This document shows, in pieces, positions 24,034 through 33,699 of a stretch of DNA of 64,000 bases. This DNA comes from Atherinomorus stipes. Its lineage: Eukaryota > Chordata > Actinopteri > Atheriniformes > Atherinidae. Below the pieces are notes generated by a model. That model made no database searches. It was not told where the DNA came from and saw nothing but the letters and a program-made list of their open reading frames with translations. Numbering within the stretch: the stretch's first letter is position 1; each line of letters begins with the position of its first letter. Where the stretch lies: positions 310,001 to 374,000 of the forward strand of contig JALJCO010003008.1 in NCBI GenBank assembly GCA_023101725.1. Direction: 5' to 3'. The translations under genes were made by a program, and so were the position numbers.

Positions 24034-24210
24034 TAGGGATGTCCGATATTCTCGGCCGATATCATCATTAAAATGTGATATCGGAAAATATCGGTATCTG
24101 GTTTTTTGGACCAATATTTTCTTTTTACTTATGAAATCTCACGAGATCTCGTTGTTGCGTTATGAAATCTTACAAGATCTTGTTCCATTAGCATTGGTCC
24201 AGCATGAAGT
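24034..24210. mobile_element. hAT-like MITE fragment, left end
   Basis: It starts TAGGGATGTCCGATATTCTC followed by GGCCGATATCATC and GATATCGGAAAATATCGG, then a TATGAAATCTCACGAGATCTC block. It runs straight into the next TAGGGATGCACGATATTGG start at 24211. It may be a truncated element or the interrupted left part of a host element. The matching right end was not found. Confidence 0.55.
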
Positions 24211-24800
24211 AGGGATGCACGATATTGGAATTTTGGCCGATAGCCAGTATGCTGATATTTCAAAACTCATGTGGTCAATACCCAATATTGATACCGATAT
24301 TAAAACTGAAAAAAAAAATAAGTAGTCATTGCAAATAGCACTTGTGTTATACGTTTCCAACACTTTGAAAAATAGGGGTGTGAAAAAATATCGCTAAACT
24401 GAAATATCACAATATTTTCAAATGCCGATATTAAATCAATATTAAAAAACGTGGCATAGATCTATTTTTCTTACAAAATCTTGTGAGATTTCATCATTCT
24501 GTTACAAAATCTCATTTTATGAATTCTCTCAAGATTTCAGAACGATAAAATATTGCGAGATTTCTCTGGTAAAATAGATCGATACCGCATTTTTAAATAT
24601 CAAAATGATATCAGCATAAGAGAATATTGCGATATTTTTTCCGACCCCTATTTTTCGAAGTTTTAAAGTCTGTAACAAAGAAGTTTTTGAAGAAGAAAAA
24701 GAAATTTCGGGTTCTTTTAGACTTCAGATACAGCAGGCTGATCGGTTAAATATCGATGTGGTAGCTGATGTCCGATACTTAGTTTTAATTTGGTGCATTT
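24211..24800 (+). mobile_element. Composite hAT-like MITE, second copy, right end eroded
   Basis: This element is homologous to 20992-21774 along its length. It starts TAGGGATGCACGATATTGG, shares the AAACTCATGTGG block, and enters the inner module at the same junction (ACACTTTGAAAAATAGGGGT). It leaves the module into the same GAAGTTTTAAAGTCTGTA sequence. The inner module has one central unit instead of two. The right end after CTTAGTTTTAA is shortened and ends near GGTGCATTTTTG, so no TSD can be read. Confidence 0.8.
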
Positions 24801-25205
24801 TTGAGGGGCTTGTTGGTCCGTCACTCAACGCACAAGACAGAGCAATACTGGTCAGTTTAGAGCTGTGTAGCTGATATACAGGAACAAACCAGGAGAAGAA
24901 CAGGAACCAGACAAAAACAACACAAAACCGCCCAATAAAAGCACCAGAGAAAGAAGACACCAAACAAACAGAGAGCATCTGTGGACATGACGGGAGCTTT
25001 TGAGGGGAGGCTGTGCGAGTGTGTCCGAAAATACACTTATATCTACGTTACTGACACCAAGAGGTGTAGACTCACATCAAAACAGGGAAATCAACTATGA
25101 CCTCAGCACTGCTGCCTCATGGACAAACTGATATGTGAACCATCGAAACTCGGAAGACGCATGGAAGTATGAAAACTGTGACACAGGGCAACAAATGAAA
25201 TGGAC

Positions 25206-25490
25206 TAGGGCTGAACGATTTATTGTTTTAAGATCAAAATTGCGATTCATTTTAATAAATGCATTTGAAAGTGAGCTAAATCTCACCTTTAATTGTCATC
25301 AGTGATTAAGAGTAACAGCTTTTAATGTTTTGATGATATAATGAAGTTTTCTGTCATGTTCATAAATGGTATTGAACATTGTAAATATTGTACTGAAGCT
25401 TGATTTGAAGAAAATCGTGGATCGAATCGAAATCGCAATATTGCCCAGAAAAATCGCAATTAGATTTTTTCCTGAAATCGTTCAGCCCTA
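25206..25490. mobile_element. hAT-type MITE with perfect 8-bp TSD
   Basis: A 285-bp element with perfect 16-bp inverted ends, TAGGGCTGAACGATTT and its reverse complement. AAATGGAC is duplicated exactly at 25198-25205 and 25491-25498. The right subterminal region carries repeated AAATCG motifs (GGATCGAATCGAAATCGCAATATTGCCC is split by no gap). It has no coding capacity. The intact TIRs and TSD indicate a young insertion. Confidence 0.95.
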
Positions 25491-25688
25491 AAATGGACGT
25501 CACCATTTACGTACGTGAGGGAGCATAAATGGGCCTTTAGCCGCTGTTTACATAAAGCTGATCACCAGAACACTACTTACTTCTCTCAGCTAAAACATTT
25601 ATCCCTGCTGGAGAGATACCAGTCTTCCTGCGTATGAAGACGGGTTATTATGTATCTGATCCGGTCCACCGATGTAAGCTGTCAGCAT

Positions 25689-25880
25689 CAGGGGTGAAAC
25701 TTTTCCTTGAGGGCTACCATCCTGCAGGTTTGTCATTTACCTGCTCCAACACACCTGATTCCAATCAAATGGAGCCGACAGCTTCTTGTCAACATCTTCA
25801 CAATGACCCATTAATTTCAGGCAGTTGTGTTTGAGCAGGGAACATTTAAATCCTGCAGGATAACAAGAGTTTGACACCTG
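25689..25880. mobile_element. hAT-like MITE, CAGGGGTG family, diverged
   Basis: About 190 bp starting CAGGGGTGAAACTTTTCC and CTTGAGGGC. It continues CCTGCAGG, CTGCTCCAACACACCTGATT, and later TTTGAGCAGGGAACATTTAA, ATCCTGCAGGATAAC, ending GTTTGACACCTG. The ordered motif set is shared with 48218-48439. TSDs are not recognisable here. Confidence 0.7.
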
Positions 25881-25889
25881 TGACTTGAG

Positions 25890-26450
25890 TAAGCTTGGAG
25901 TAGGTGCAGGTGCAGGAGTAGACAGCATCCCTCATACAGCTCAGATTTGAACCTCAGACTGAAGCATTTATCTATACGTCAGTCATTTCATCATCCCAAT
26001 ATCCAGATAATTGCATTTAAAATGTTTTAGCCCTGAGAAGGGACGGCTTTTTTGTCAAACCAGTTGAAAAGAGTAACAAGTTGCTGCTGCTGCAACACTC
26101 CATTTTCTAACGCTTTATTCTTATGAGACTGTTATGTTTTATGTTTTGACCTCACATCACTCCGTCAGCAGATATGATCAGTTCATAAACATTTACGTTC
26201 GGCTTTTTCATCAGAGAACACAGACAGTAATTTCCCTCGTAAAAGGGTGGCGAATGTGAGTTTAACCTCCATTACATCCCATCTCTTCCTTCATATATTA
26301 ACTTGTTTGCATTCACTGACAGATCACAGTCTCCGACATGCAGCAGTAACTCTGCAGGCTGACTCGTTCCTGCGACTCTGATGCCAAAAAGCATCAATGT
26401 TGACATTAATAATTCAATATCCGACTCATAATGGATGATTAATTGGTGGA
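25890..26450. other. Non-coding stretch, no element recognised
   Basis: Unique sequence with no supportable feature. Confidence 0.4.
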
Positions 26451-26479
26451 ACGGTGTCCTTCCTGAAGTGACAGCTGTG

Positions 26480-26670
26480 TTTGCTTTTTTATTTCAGACC
26501 AGTAATAAAAGACACAAACCAGCAGGACGACGACCTTCAGAGCCACGGCTCTCTTAACTCTGACGGCATCCAGAGCGAACTGTTCAAACCCATCAATCTG
26601 CATGTGGCCCGGTTAATGAGAGGCTCAGCGATGCCAATTAGGGGCAATTTAGGTTGTTTACTCTGATATT
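26480..26670. other. Candidate conserved non-coding element or orphan exon
   Basis: A pyrimidine-rich TTTGCTTTTTTATTTCAG (ending at 26497) looks like a splice acceptor. It precedes about 50 open codons with balanced composition, then CAATCTGCATGTGG, GGTTAATGAG and GCCAATTAGGGGCAATTTAG. No protein family is recognised and no clear donor follows in frame. The homeodomain-like TTAAT/AATTAG cores fit an enhancer equally well. Confidence 0.2.
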
Positions 26671-27699
26671 TTCACCCTTAACTTCCCAATCAGTGTCAGA
26701 TCAGAGGGTCTTTTCAGTGCAACAGTAGATACTTCACCTCACTGAAGTGGGGGACAGATAGTGTTAGGAATTTTGTGCATTTATTCGAAATCAAGACAGA
26801 AATAAAGCAACAAAGGAGGAAGAAATGCACCACTGTAGCAATGAAAACTAAAATAAACCAAAAAAAGATGGGTTTAAACATTTAAACATCCTCAAAAGAT
26901 GCAAGCTACTTGATTCAATTTGCTAACAGCTACACAGTTGATCAGAATTCATCATTTCTGATTCAGGGTGTGAGAAAAAACACAACCAAAGCACTCTCCT
27001 CTGCCTCTTGTCTCGCTCTTTGGAAGAAAACATACTTTCAGTCAGACAGGTCTGCCACTATAATGAGGTTATCAGTTGCTAAATGACTTCACCTGGTTAG
27101 TGGAAGTCAAACATTAACCAGTGAGCAGCAGTGAAGAGCTCCGATCATTTGAGCTAAAATCACAAAAGCAGATTTAATGTGTTTGAATTTAAAATAAAAT
27201 GGGATTCAGTTTAGTCCAAACATCTGAGGACGTAACCAGCTTTGGTTTTTGACATGTTGGTCAGACAAAATAAGCTGTTTAAAGGGAGCTCTGGGATCTT
27301 AGCTGAGCTTTTTTTCCACCCTTTTTTGACTGCTGTACCTGCAGGTGAGACATGGACCTTATTATTAGCAAAATGCACCCCCCTTATTAACCTGCCATCT
27401 GTGTGTGCGCGTGCAGGTTGATGGTGCGGTACAGGTGCAATCCCATTGGAACAAACTGTTTAAAAGATAACAAATCACCTTATCTGAAGGGGATTTGACT
27501 ATTTGGTCTATGAAATTTCAAATAATAGAGGAGGAAAATGCAGAATCAATAAGTTGAGGTCTTTAAAAATCATTTTCTGTTCGACTAAAAGCAAACAAAT
27601 TCAGTTCACACGGAGATTTCTGCTAAAGAAAGTAGATTGAGGTATCATATGATCCTCTGGGAGGTCCATAGTCTGCACACCACACACGCTGCCGAAGTC

Positions 27700-27800
27700 C
27701 ACAAAAGCCTCGAATCCTATCAAGATTATTTGATTATGAAAATAATCATTGATTTACTGACTGGGCCTTTCAGCTGTGTTAAATCCCCCTGCGAATGAAT
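27700..27800. other. Candidate conserved non-coding element
   Basis: The block AAGATTATTTGATTATGAAA followed by ATAATCATTGATTTACTGAC and GGGCCTTTCAGCTGTG has dense overlapping TGATTTAT/AATCATTG motifs of the PBX/HOX type. It lies about 0.8 kb from a candidate first exon. Only sequence texture supports it. Confidence 0.2.
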
Positions 27801-28123
27801 CATTGATCAGACTAAACGTCGGGCTCAGCTTCCCGCTGTGCGCTGCGAGAAACCTGGAACCAGAACAAGAGGAATTCTGGATCAGAGTCAGATCTCACCT
27901 CTGCTGAGAGAGGACTTTCCGGATCATAAAGGCTACAGGACATGGTGGTACAAACCCGTGCGTGCATGCACACACACATACCAGTGCAGTCTGTCACTGC
28001 AAATTAACCCTAAAACCAGAGGGAAGACAAAGACACCCACCCAAACATCCGCTCCCTTCGGATGTCCAAAACATTTTAGCGCAAAGCTGCACAGGACAGC
28101 AAGAACCGAAAGAGGGATGTTGA

Positions 28124-28154
<31 letters not shown>

Positions 28155-28180
28155 AATACATACACACGCACACACACACC
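28124..28180. repeat. Poly-C (21), poly-A (12) and CA tract
   Basis: C at 28124-28144 runs directly into A at 28145-28156, then an interrupted (CA)n. Assembly length is probably unreliable here. Confidence 0.93.
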
Positions 28181-28570
28181 GAGACACCCCCCAAGTCTTG
28201 ATCCTGCAGACCCTCTCACCCAGCCTGAAGTTAAAGCATGACTGCGGGAAGGTGACTGGAGTTAATGAGGCTCAGACACGCTCGTGCCCTCTCGGCTGTT
28301 TGTTGTTGCTGTCGCGCGTGCTGATGAGAGGCTGATTGACAGGCGTCAGTCTGGGCTGCCAGACGCGCACACGCTCAACGCCACACACACACACACGAGG
28401 AAACTCTCGGGCCATGCCACGACGCCATAAAACACAGTACAGCCGGTGCATGCTGATTTCTTCCTGCATGAACGCACACACCGAGGCGGCACGCACGCGA
28501 ACACACACACCGGGAGAAAGAGCTCAGGGTTTCCTGCAGGAAAACATAATTAGTACAAGAACAGACTCAC

Positions 28571-28905
28571 CTTTCTGTGTTCTCATCTCCACAGAACAGC
28601 AAAGGACAGGGAGCCGGACTCCGCTCCGTCTCAGTCCGAACATGCAGTCCGGCACATTAATCCAAAACTGCTCCGCTTATTTCCAATTAAACCCGGGACC
28701 AAGCCGGCAGGAATATCCTCTTCCAGCCCCGAGAGCTGAAGATATAAATCCACCAAAGAAGGCAAGCTCACAGAAGCAGAGTTAGAGCTGCGGAGCGTCC
28801 AGTCCGGGTCAAAACGACACAATGAGGCGTTTCTCCACAGCCCAGCGTCCCCGGCTCCTGGCCACGCCCTCCTCATTATCATAATAGATTGGCTTTGTCC
28901 AATCA
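28571..28905 (-). promoter_or_regulatory. Candidate CpG-rich promoter and first exon, minus strand
   Basis: On the minus strand the order is: GC box GGGCGGGG (28936-28929), CCAAT box in reversed form TGATTGG (28905-28899), a second CCAAT (near 28892), AGGGCGTGG (28869-28861), then about 270 bp dense in CpG. This ends in CACAGAAAG followed by GTGAGT (intron from 28570), a consensus 5' splice site. The layout fits a TATA-less CpG-island promoter with a non-coding first exon transcribed leftwards. An 83-codon minus-strand open frame overlaps it but shows no motif. No downstream exon is identifiable. The plus strand also offers an acceptor-like TCTCCACAG at 28586-28594, so orientation is not settled. 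Confidence 0.4.
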
Positions 28906-28960
28906 GAGAGCGGCAATACTGACCCTGACCCCGCCCTTCCTCAATTTAACTCCCTTTGAA

Positions 28961-30725
28961 TGTTTACTGGCTTTGTGTGAGTTGCACTAATCATGAGAGG
29001 ATAAATACGTCATCTTATTTTTAATCAAAGAGCAAACTGCAAAAATCCTGTAACATGACATCAACCATTTCCTACCTTTTTGTTATTGTTTCATGATATG
29101 GTACCAGAAAAAAATTACAAATTTTGCATATTCAAAATATGTTATGATTCTGGGATGTTCAGTAATACTTGAATTTTGCCATATATTGGAAGATAAATGA
29201 CCTTCAAAAAAAGAAAATTAGTTTGCATGAAAGCATCTCTGATAAGTAATATTCTGATCAAATTTTGATTAAAAGAATAAAAGTTTCTTAAAGTAGCACA
29301 ATGTAACTTTATGGCCCTTAAAATTATATGTTTCTGACTCTTTTTGATGCCAGAATATTTATTCATGAAGACTTCGTTGCCCAGCAGCATCCCAAGGCTG
29401 AGAAATCATAATTCACAATTTATTTGGATGACTTTAGCAGCATTTTGTTTTATGGCACCGTGCCACCTGCCAGCCACCAAGTATAACAACACATTGGACA
29501 AGAAATGCAAAAGGATATCACTGGAAGAAGTAAAGAAAACAGAGAAAGTGACAGCGTAGTAGACATGAGTTGACATTGGACTGGTTATAGAGAGAGCTCA
29601 GAGTAAAGTTAGAATGCAGATGTTAAATAAACAATTGTTAGGGGACACCCCGCGGGGAAAAGCTGCCTAAATTCAGCAGTGCTTCTTTAACTGTTTGTCA
29701 AATGAAATTAAGCCTTTAAACAATAGCCTACTTAATTTTAAACTGTTGTTTGTCAAATTACTCTTCTTCTGTGGTTAATAGGCCTATTTCTATTATCCAT
29801 TTAATGTGCCTTCTGTGCCTTATTTTGCCCACGGTGAGTCAAAATAAGGCACAAATGTATATGTGAACATTGGAACTCCAGCAGTCACGTTATATCTGGA
29901 TTTTTGAACAAGAGCAGATCAAAAGCCCTCTGATAGATAATTGACAAGAACAAAAATAGTTTTTATTTTTTAATAGAATGAAAAAAACTTAAAAGGACTG
30001 GAAAGAAAATAACTACCTGTAAATAAAATACAAGTGAACCAAAGCTTCCTTCAACTTGAGAGAATTGGGGGCAGATGTTATTAGTCATCTGTGATGTTTT
30101 AGAGGATCATAAGTTTCTTCACCGTGTCATCGTCCCTTCTAAAAACTGGATTGTTGCAGGCACAGTTAGAGGTCAGAGGTGGTTTGCTGCAGCTAAAAAA
30201 GAACCTCGCAGAAAGTCTTATCAGGCACTCTGAGGAGGGTGATGTCAAGGCAGGTGTTCACTCTGAGATGTCGCCTTTCTTGGAAGTCTAGTAATGTATT
30301 CCTTTACCTGAGTGAGTCTTCAGTTGCTTCTTCATGCATCTGTGGATGCATGAATGCAAGGATCTCACACTCCGAGATCTGACAGATTATCTCATCAGTG
30401 GTGATTCTGTCTGTTTTCAGACAAGAACGAGTCCATTTCAAAATCCTAGAAACTGTTTCAAGGTGGTTTGTCAATGGTCTGAAGCGCTCTTCTTCTGTTC
30501 TTCGTGGCTAATCAGGAATGATCTGTTTCATCAGAGATCAGCTTGTGGTGGATTTTTGTCATTCTGATCAGCTGTTTCCTGCTCTTAAACTGTACCTCCT
30601 ATTTCAGCCATTTCAATTTATCACAGAAAATGTTTAACAACTTATGTGCAGAAAAAAATCTCTCAAGTGAAACCGGCCTAAAGTGGCAAAAATGATATTT
30701 AACAGTGCTGCGTATGAATGCTAAA
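28961..30725. other. Non-coding stretch, no element recognised
   Basis: Unique sequence, AT-rich at 29000-29330. Open frames up to 82 codons carry no motif. Confidence 0.4.
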
Positions 30726-30729
30726 AATC

Positions 30730-30812
30730 AAGGACCACCGACTCTGGACCTCTTTTACCAGTGTCCTGCAGGTTTTAAATGCTTCCTTGCTGCAACACAT
30801 CTGATTTAAAAC
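30730..30812. mobile_element. hAT-like CAGGGGTG-family fragment
   Basis: Short piece with GTGTCCTGCAGGTTTTAAAT, CTTCCTTGCTGCAACACATC and TGATT, in the same order as the elements at 25689 and 48218. Both termini are missing. Confidence 0.5.
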
Positions 30813-30854
30813 TGATCTCTGCTAGAGATGGTACTGCTTATTAGATTTTGTCTA

Positions 30855-31093
30855 CACTGTAAAAAAAAAAATCTGTTTAATTTGCGGTGCAAAACTGGCA
30901 GCTGTGGTTGCCATTTTTTAACCGTTAAGTGAGAATGTAGAATATATAACGGTATGCCATTTTAGTGTAAAGGTGTAAGTGTAAATTTTGTAGTGCACAA
31001 CTGTTATTTATTTATGGTATTTTCGTGCAATAATAACAGTTAAAACAGAGCAAAAATGTTGTTTTTACAAAAAAATTCGTAAATTTTAAAGTG
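30855..31093. mobile_element. Teleost CACTGTAAAA repeat (EnSpm/CACTA-like)
   Basis: About 239 bp starting CACTGTAAAAA and ending, in reverse complement, CACTTTAAAA. The GGCAGCTGTGGTTGCCA motif is internal. It is flanked by TA on both sides. Repeats of this 'cactgtaaaaaat...ggcagctgtggttgcc' form are common in fish. CACTA-type ends are the basis for the class, which is tentative. Confidence 0.55.
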
Positions 31094-31095
31094 TA

Positions 31096-31161
31096 GGAAT
31101 GAGTATGAGTATGAGTGGTTGTTTGTCTCTTTGTGTTAGCCCTGCGTTGAAGAGGCAACCT
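31096..31161 (+). mobile_element. Retroposon tail, 5' part of interrupted copy
   Basis: GTATGAGTGGTTGTTTGTCTC, TTTGTGTTAGCCCTGC and GGCAACCTGTCCAGGG match the fish SINE/LINE tail 'gaatggttgtttgtctctatgt-ggccctgcgatggactggcgacctgtccaggg'. The rest of this tail resumes at 31705 after a hAT insertion. Confidence 0.75.
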
Positions 31162-31169
31162 GTCCAGGG

Positions 31170-31696
31170 TAGGGATGCACCGAAAATTCGGCCCCAGAAT
31201 GTTTTCAACCAAAAATGACTCACGTTTTCGACCAAAGGACATAAATCACCTAAACAACATGGCCAAAACTTCTAATGACGCGGCAAACCGCGCATCCGGC
31301 ACGCGACCTATGCACGCGACCTATGCACTTGGTGTTTTTATGTGAGAACATATTTAATTTCAGTCTTTCAGCAGGTCAGTCAGTTTTAAGCCTGTATATT
31401 AATATTTGTTGTATTAGTCCTACAGAAAACATTACATAATGCCTTTTAAATTTTGAGTGGGGTCAAACTAAATATTTTGTTTTTAATTTTAATTTATATT
31501 GCGCATTGCTGTAATGTCAATATTGTGATACTTTTGTATTTCATTTATTGCAATGCCTTGATGTTAGGTTAGTACAGATCGTAGCCAAAAATGGTTCTAA
31601 TAACTGACATAATTTTTTTCGGTGTTTCAGTTTTCGACCTTGGTTTGCTCATTTTTTGTTTTTGGTTTCAAGAATTTTCATTTTGAAGCATTCTTG
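31170..31696. mobile_element. hAT-type element inserted in retroposon tail, perfect TSD
   Basis: A 527-bp element. The left end is TAGGGATGCACCGAAAATTC. The right end is eroded (TTTTCATTTTGAAGCATTC). GTCCAGGG is duplicated exactly at 31162-31169 and 31697-31704. The flanking sequences join across the element into one continuous retroposon tail, which independently confirms the boundaries. The interior has CGGTGTTTCAGTTTTCGACC near the right side and no transposase. Confidence 0.9.
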
Positions 31697-31704
31697 GTCC
31701 AGGG

Positions 31705-31800
31705 TGTACGTTGCCTTTCACCTGTTAACTACTGGAATAGGCTCCTGCTTCTTTGCAACCCTGAACAATAAGCAGCATAGAAAATGGGTGAATGAAGAAA
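31705..31800 (+). mobile_element. Retroposon tail, 3' part of interrupted copy
   Basis: TGTACGTTGCCTTTCACCTG, CTGGAATAGGCTCCTGC, GCAACCCTGAACAATAAGC and AGAAAATGGGTGAATGAA match the end of the fish 'gggtgtaccctgcctctcgcc-ataggctccag-cgaccctgaacaggataagc-gaaaatggatgaatg' tail. It continues 31096-31161. Confidence 0.78.
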
Positions 31801-31997
31801 GAAAACCAGATGCTAGATTAAAAAACAATCTGAGAGGGCTTGTAGTGACTCATAAAACCCAGTCAGGTGACAAATACTTACCGGTAAGTAATTTCTAGCA
31901 TCATCAAAAGGTTTCTAGTATTTCTTTTAACACACCAATATTTGCTGAATATATTGTCCTTCATGGAGTTCTCCCAAAAATTTGTCAAAATGTGAAA

Positions 31998-32016
31998 GCA
32001 AAGTTTATTTGTATAG
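31998..32016 (-). repeat. L2-like tail, distal half
   Basis: AAAGTTTATTTGTATAG, reverse-complemented, is CTATACAAATAAACTTT, the terminus of an L2-type tail. The other half lies at 33615-33690, separated by an LTR and MITE. Confidence 0.6.
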
Positions 32017-33614
32017 TGTCATGAATCAGGGATGAGGAGGGAGTGGAGGACCCACATGCAGGAAGCAACAGGATTCAGGAGCGAAGGTTTTATGAAAGAA
32101 CTCGAACCAGGAATACTGGGTAACACCAGAGAATGAGACACGGGAAGAAAATGGGAAGAAATGACGATCTGGCAATGAACAACTGAAACTTGAGAGTACT
32201 GTATACAAAATGTACACAGAGGGACTAATGAGAAAACTAGGAACAGGTGGTGCAGATTACCAAATGAAACCAGGTGAGTCGGGGAACAGGAAGTAATCCA
32301 AATAGAATACACAAGAGAAAACCTACAAAATAAAACAGTAAACAAGATGAGACATTTACCACATTTACACAATAACGCTCCGCTCGAAAAGTAGGTTTTT
32401 GTTTTCTCTGACAACTCCGTGATCACACGAGTGTTTTGATGAGAAATTCTGCATGCAGATGGGCATGCAAATGTGCATGGAATGTCATGTTTTTTGATGC
32501 AAAGCACACTTTGTGTTAAAAAAAAAACACTGCAAAAACATAACGGACATTGTGTGCCCAATGAAATGAACATATTGAAATATGATACACTCCTGCGTAT
32601 ACTCATGCACTGTCAGAGCCATAACTATCCACATTACACATGATCATCAAAGCTAAGTGACCATCTTGATGATTGGGCTTAGCAGCAGAGTAAAAGACAC
32701 AGCGATGTTGTGTACTTGTGCACACTGCGCAGCTCTCAATTTAAAGGGCAAGACAGAGGCTTGGCCATTAATGCACGTGTGTCTGATTTCATGTGTTCCC
32801 GTGTTTTCTGACGTGTGCTCTGTCAGCGGCACTGATGGAGCGCACACCTGTGAGGACGCTCATGTATGCATTTGTATAGAACCACACACTTTATTTCACT
32901 TTATTGCACTTTTTAAAAAAATGTCACTGGGTTCTCTCAGGCTGGGCTTTGCTCTCGTGGCCAGCGGACTATGGTCGGCCTGATGTTTTTGGGGCCGACC
33001 ACAGTCGGCAAGTTTGATTCCCAGCTGGGGCAGGGGTTCGAACAATTCTAACAGTGGATTTTCTCTGTGGAGTTTGCATGGATGGAAACTGATGTCCACC
33101 GTCCACTTTCCATTTGATGAGTCACCCAAAGAGTCAATTCAGAAGCTTCCAAACTAAGTCCTCAATGTCTGCTTGGCCCATGCAGTGCGTCCAGCTGGCA
33201 AAACGTGTCTGATGCAGCAGGGGGGCAGCAGCCGTCATTACTCCATTGGAGTCACTATGAAAAGAATTTTTCAGTTCAACCAGCTGTCTGTCAAGGAACA
33301 GGAAAATCTGTTTTTCATTGCTATTAGCAGTAGTTAGCGCTCCTGCAATGCTTGCTGGGTGAGTCTGACCTGAAGTCAGATCAGTAGGTTGCCAAAGTGT
33401 GCCATCGGCCTCTGTGGATGGCACTGGCACACCCTGGTACACGTGGCGACGCCATTGGGGACAACAAACACTTTTTTAAAAATTACAAAACAGACTTTTG
33501 TGTTTTCACAATTTACTTTAGATTCCCACTTTGGAAGGTGGTTTCATCAGCGTCATCATGTAAATGGGGCCTAAGACACAAGACAAAACTACTCCAAACC
33601 CATGGACCATGACA
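32017..33614 (-). mobile_element. Solo LTR split by a MITE
   Basis: The left edge is TGTCATGAATCAGGG and the right edge is GGACCATGACA, so the ends are the inverted TGTCATG/CATGACA typical of LTRs. Read on the minus strand, the left part runs CATAAAACCTTCGCTCCTG, CTGCATGTGGGTCC, ending TGACA, as in fish Ty3/gypsy-type LTRs after their polyadenylation signal. No primer-binding site or coding region adjoins, so this is a solo LTR. Its middle (32355-33573) is a later MITE insertion. A clean TSD is not visible (TATAG versus GTAAT). Confidence 0.62.
32355..33573. mobile_element. MITE nested in the solo LTR
   Basis: About 1.2 kb. The left end is TTTACCACATTTACACAATA followed by ACGCT. The right end, reverse-complemented, is TAGGCCCCATTTACATGATG followed by ACGCT. 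AGACA flanks both sides (32350-32354 and 33574-33578) and may be the TSD. A tRNA-SINE-like fragment (33000-33070: GATTCCCAGCTGGGG, CTCTGTGGAGTTTGCATG) lies inside. Open frames of up to 108 codons in it are motif-free. Confidence 0.55.
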
Positions 33615-33690
33615 GTAATACAAGACTATTCAAAGTGCTTTACATAACACATTAAAGCATTACAGCAGAGTGCAGAGGAGGCATTTAAAG
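33615..33690 (-). repeat. L2-like tail, proximal half
   Basis: Reverse-complemented, the segment contains ATGTAAAGCACTTTGAATAG and TCTTGTATTAC, the part of an L2-type 3' tail that should directly precede CTATACAAATAAACTTT at 31998-32016. Confidence 0.6.
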
Positions 33691-33699
33691 TACATAAAA

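Noticed and set aside
27838..28335. 165-codon open frame on the plus strand in the GC-rich block
   Set aside because: It runs through poly-C, poly-A and CA repeats. Its translation is low complexity (proline, lysine, threonine-histidine runs) with no motif.
32019..32606. Longest open frame in the window, 195 codons, minus strand
   Set aside because: It spans the solo LTR edge and the nested MITE, has no domain or codon bias, and crosses an insertion junction, so it is chance.
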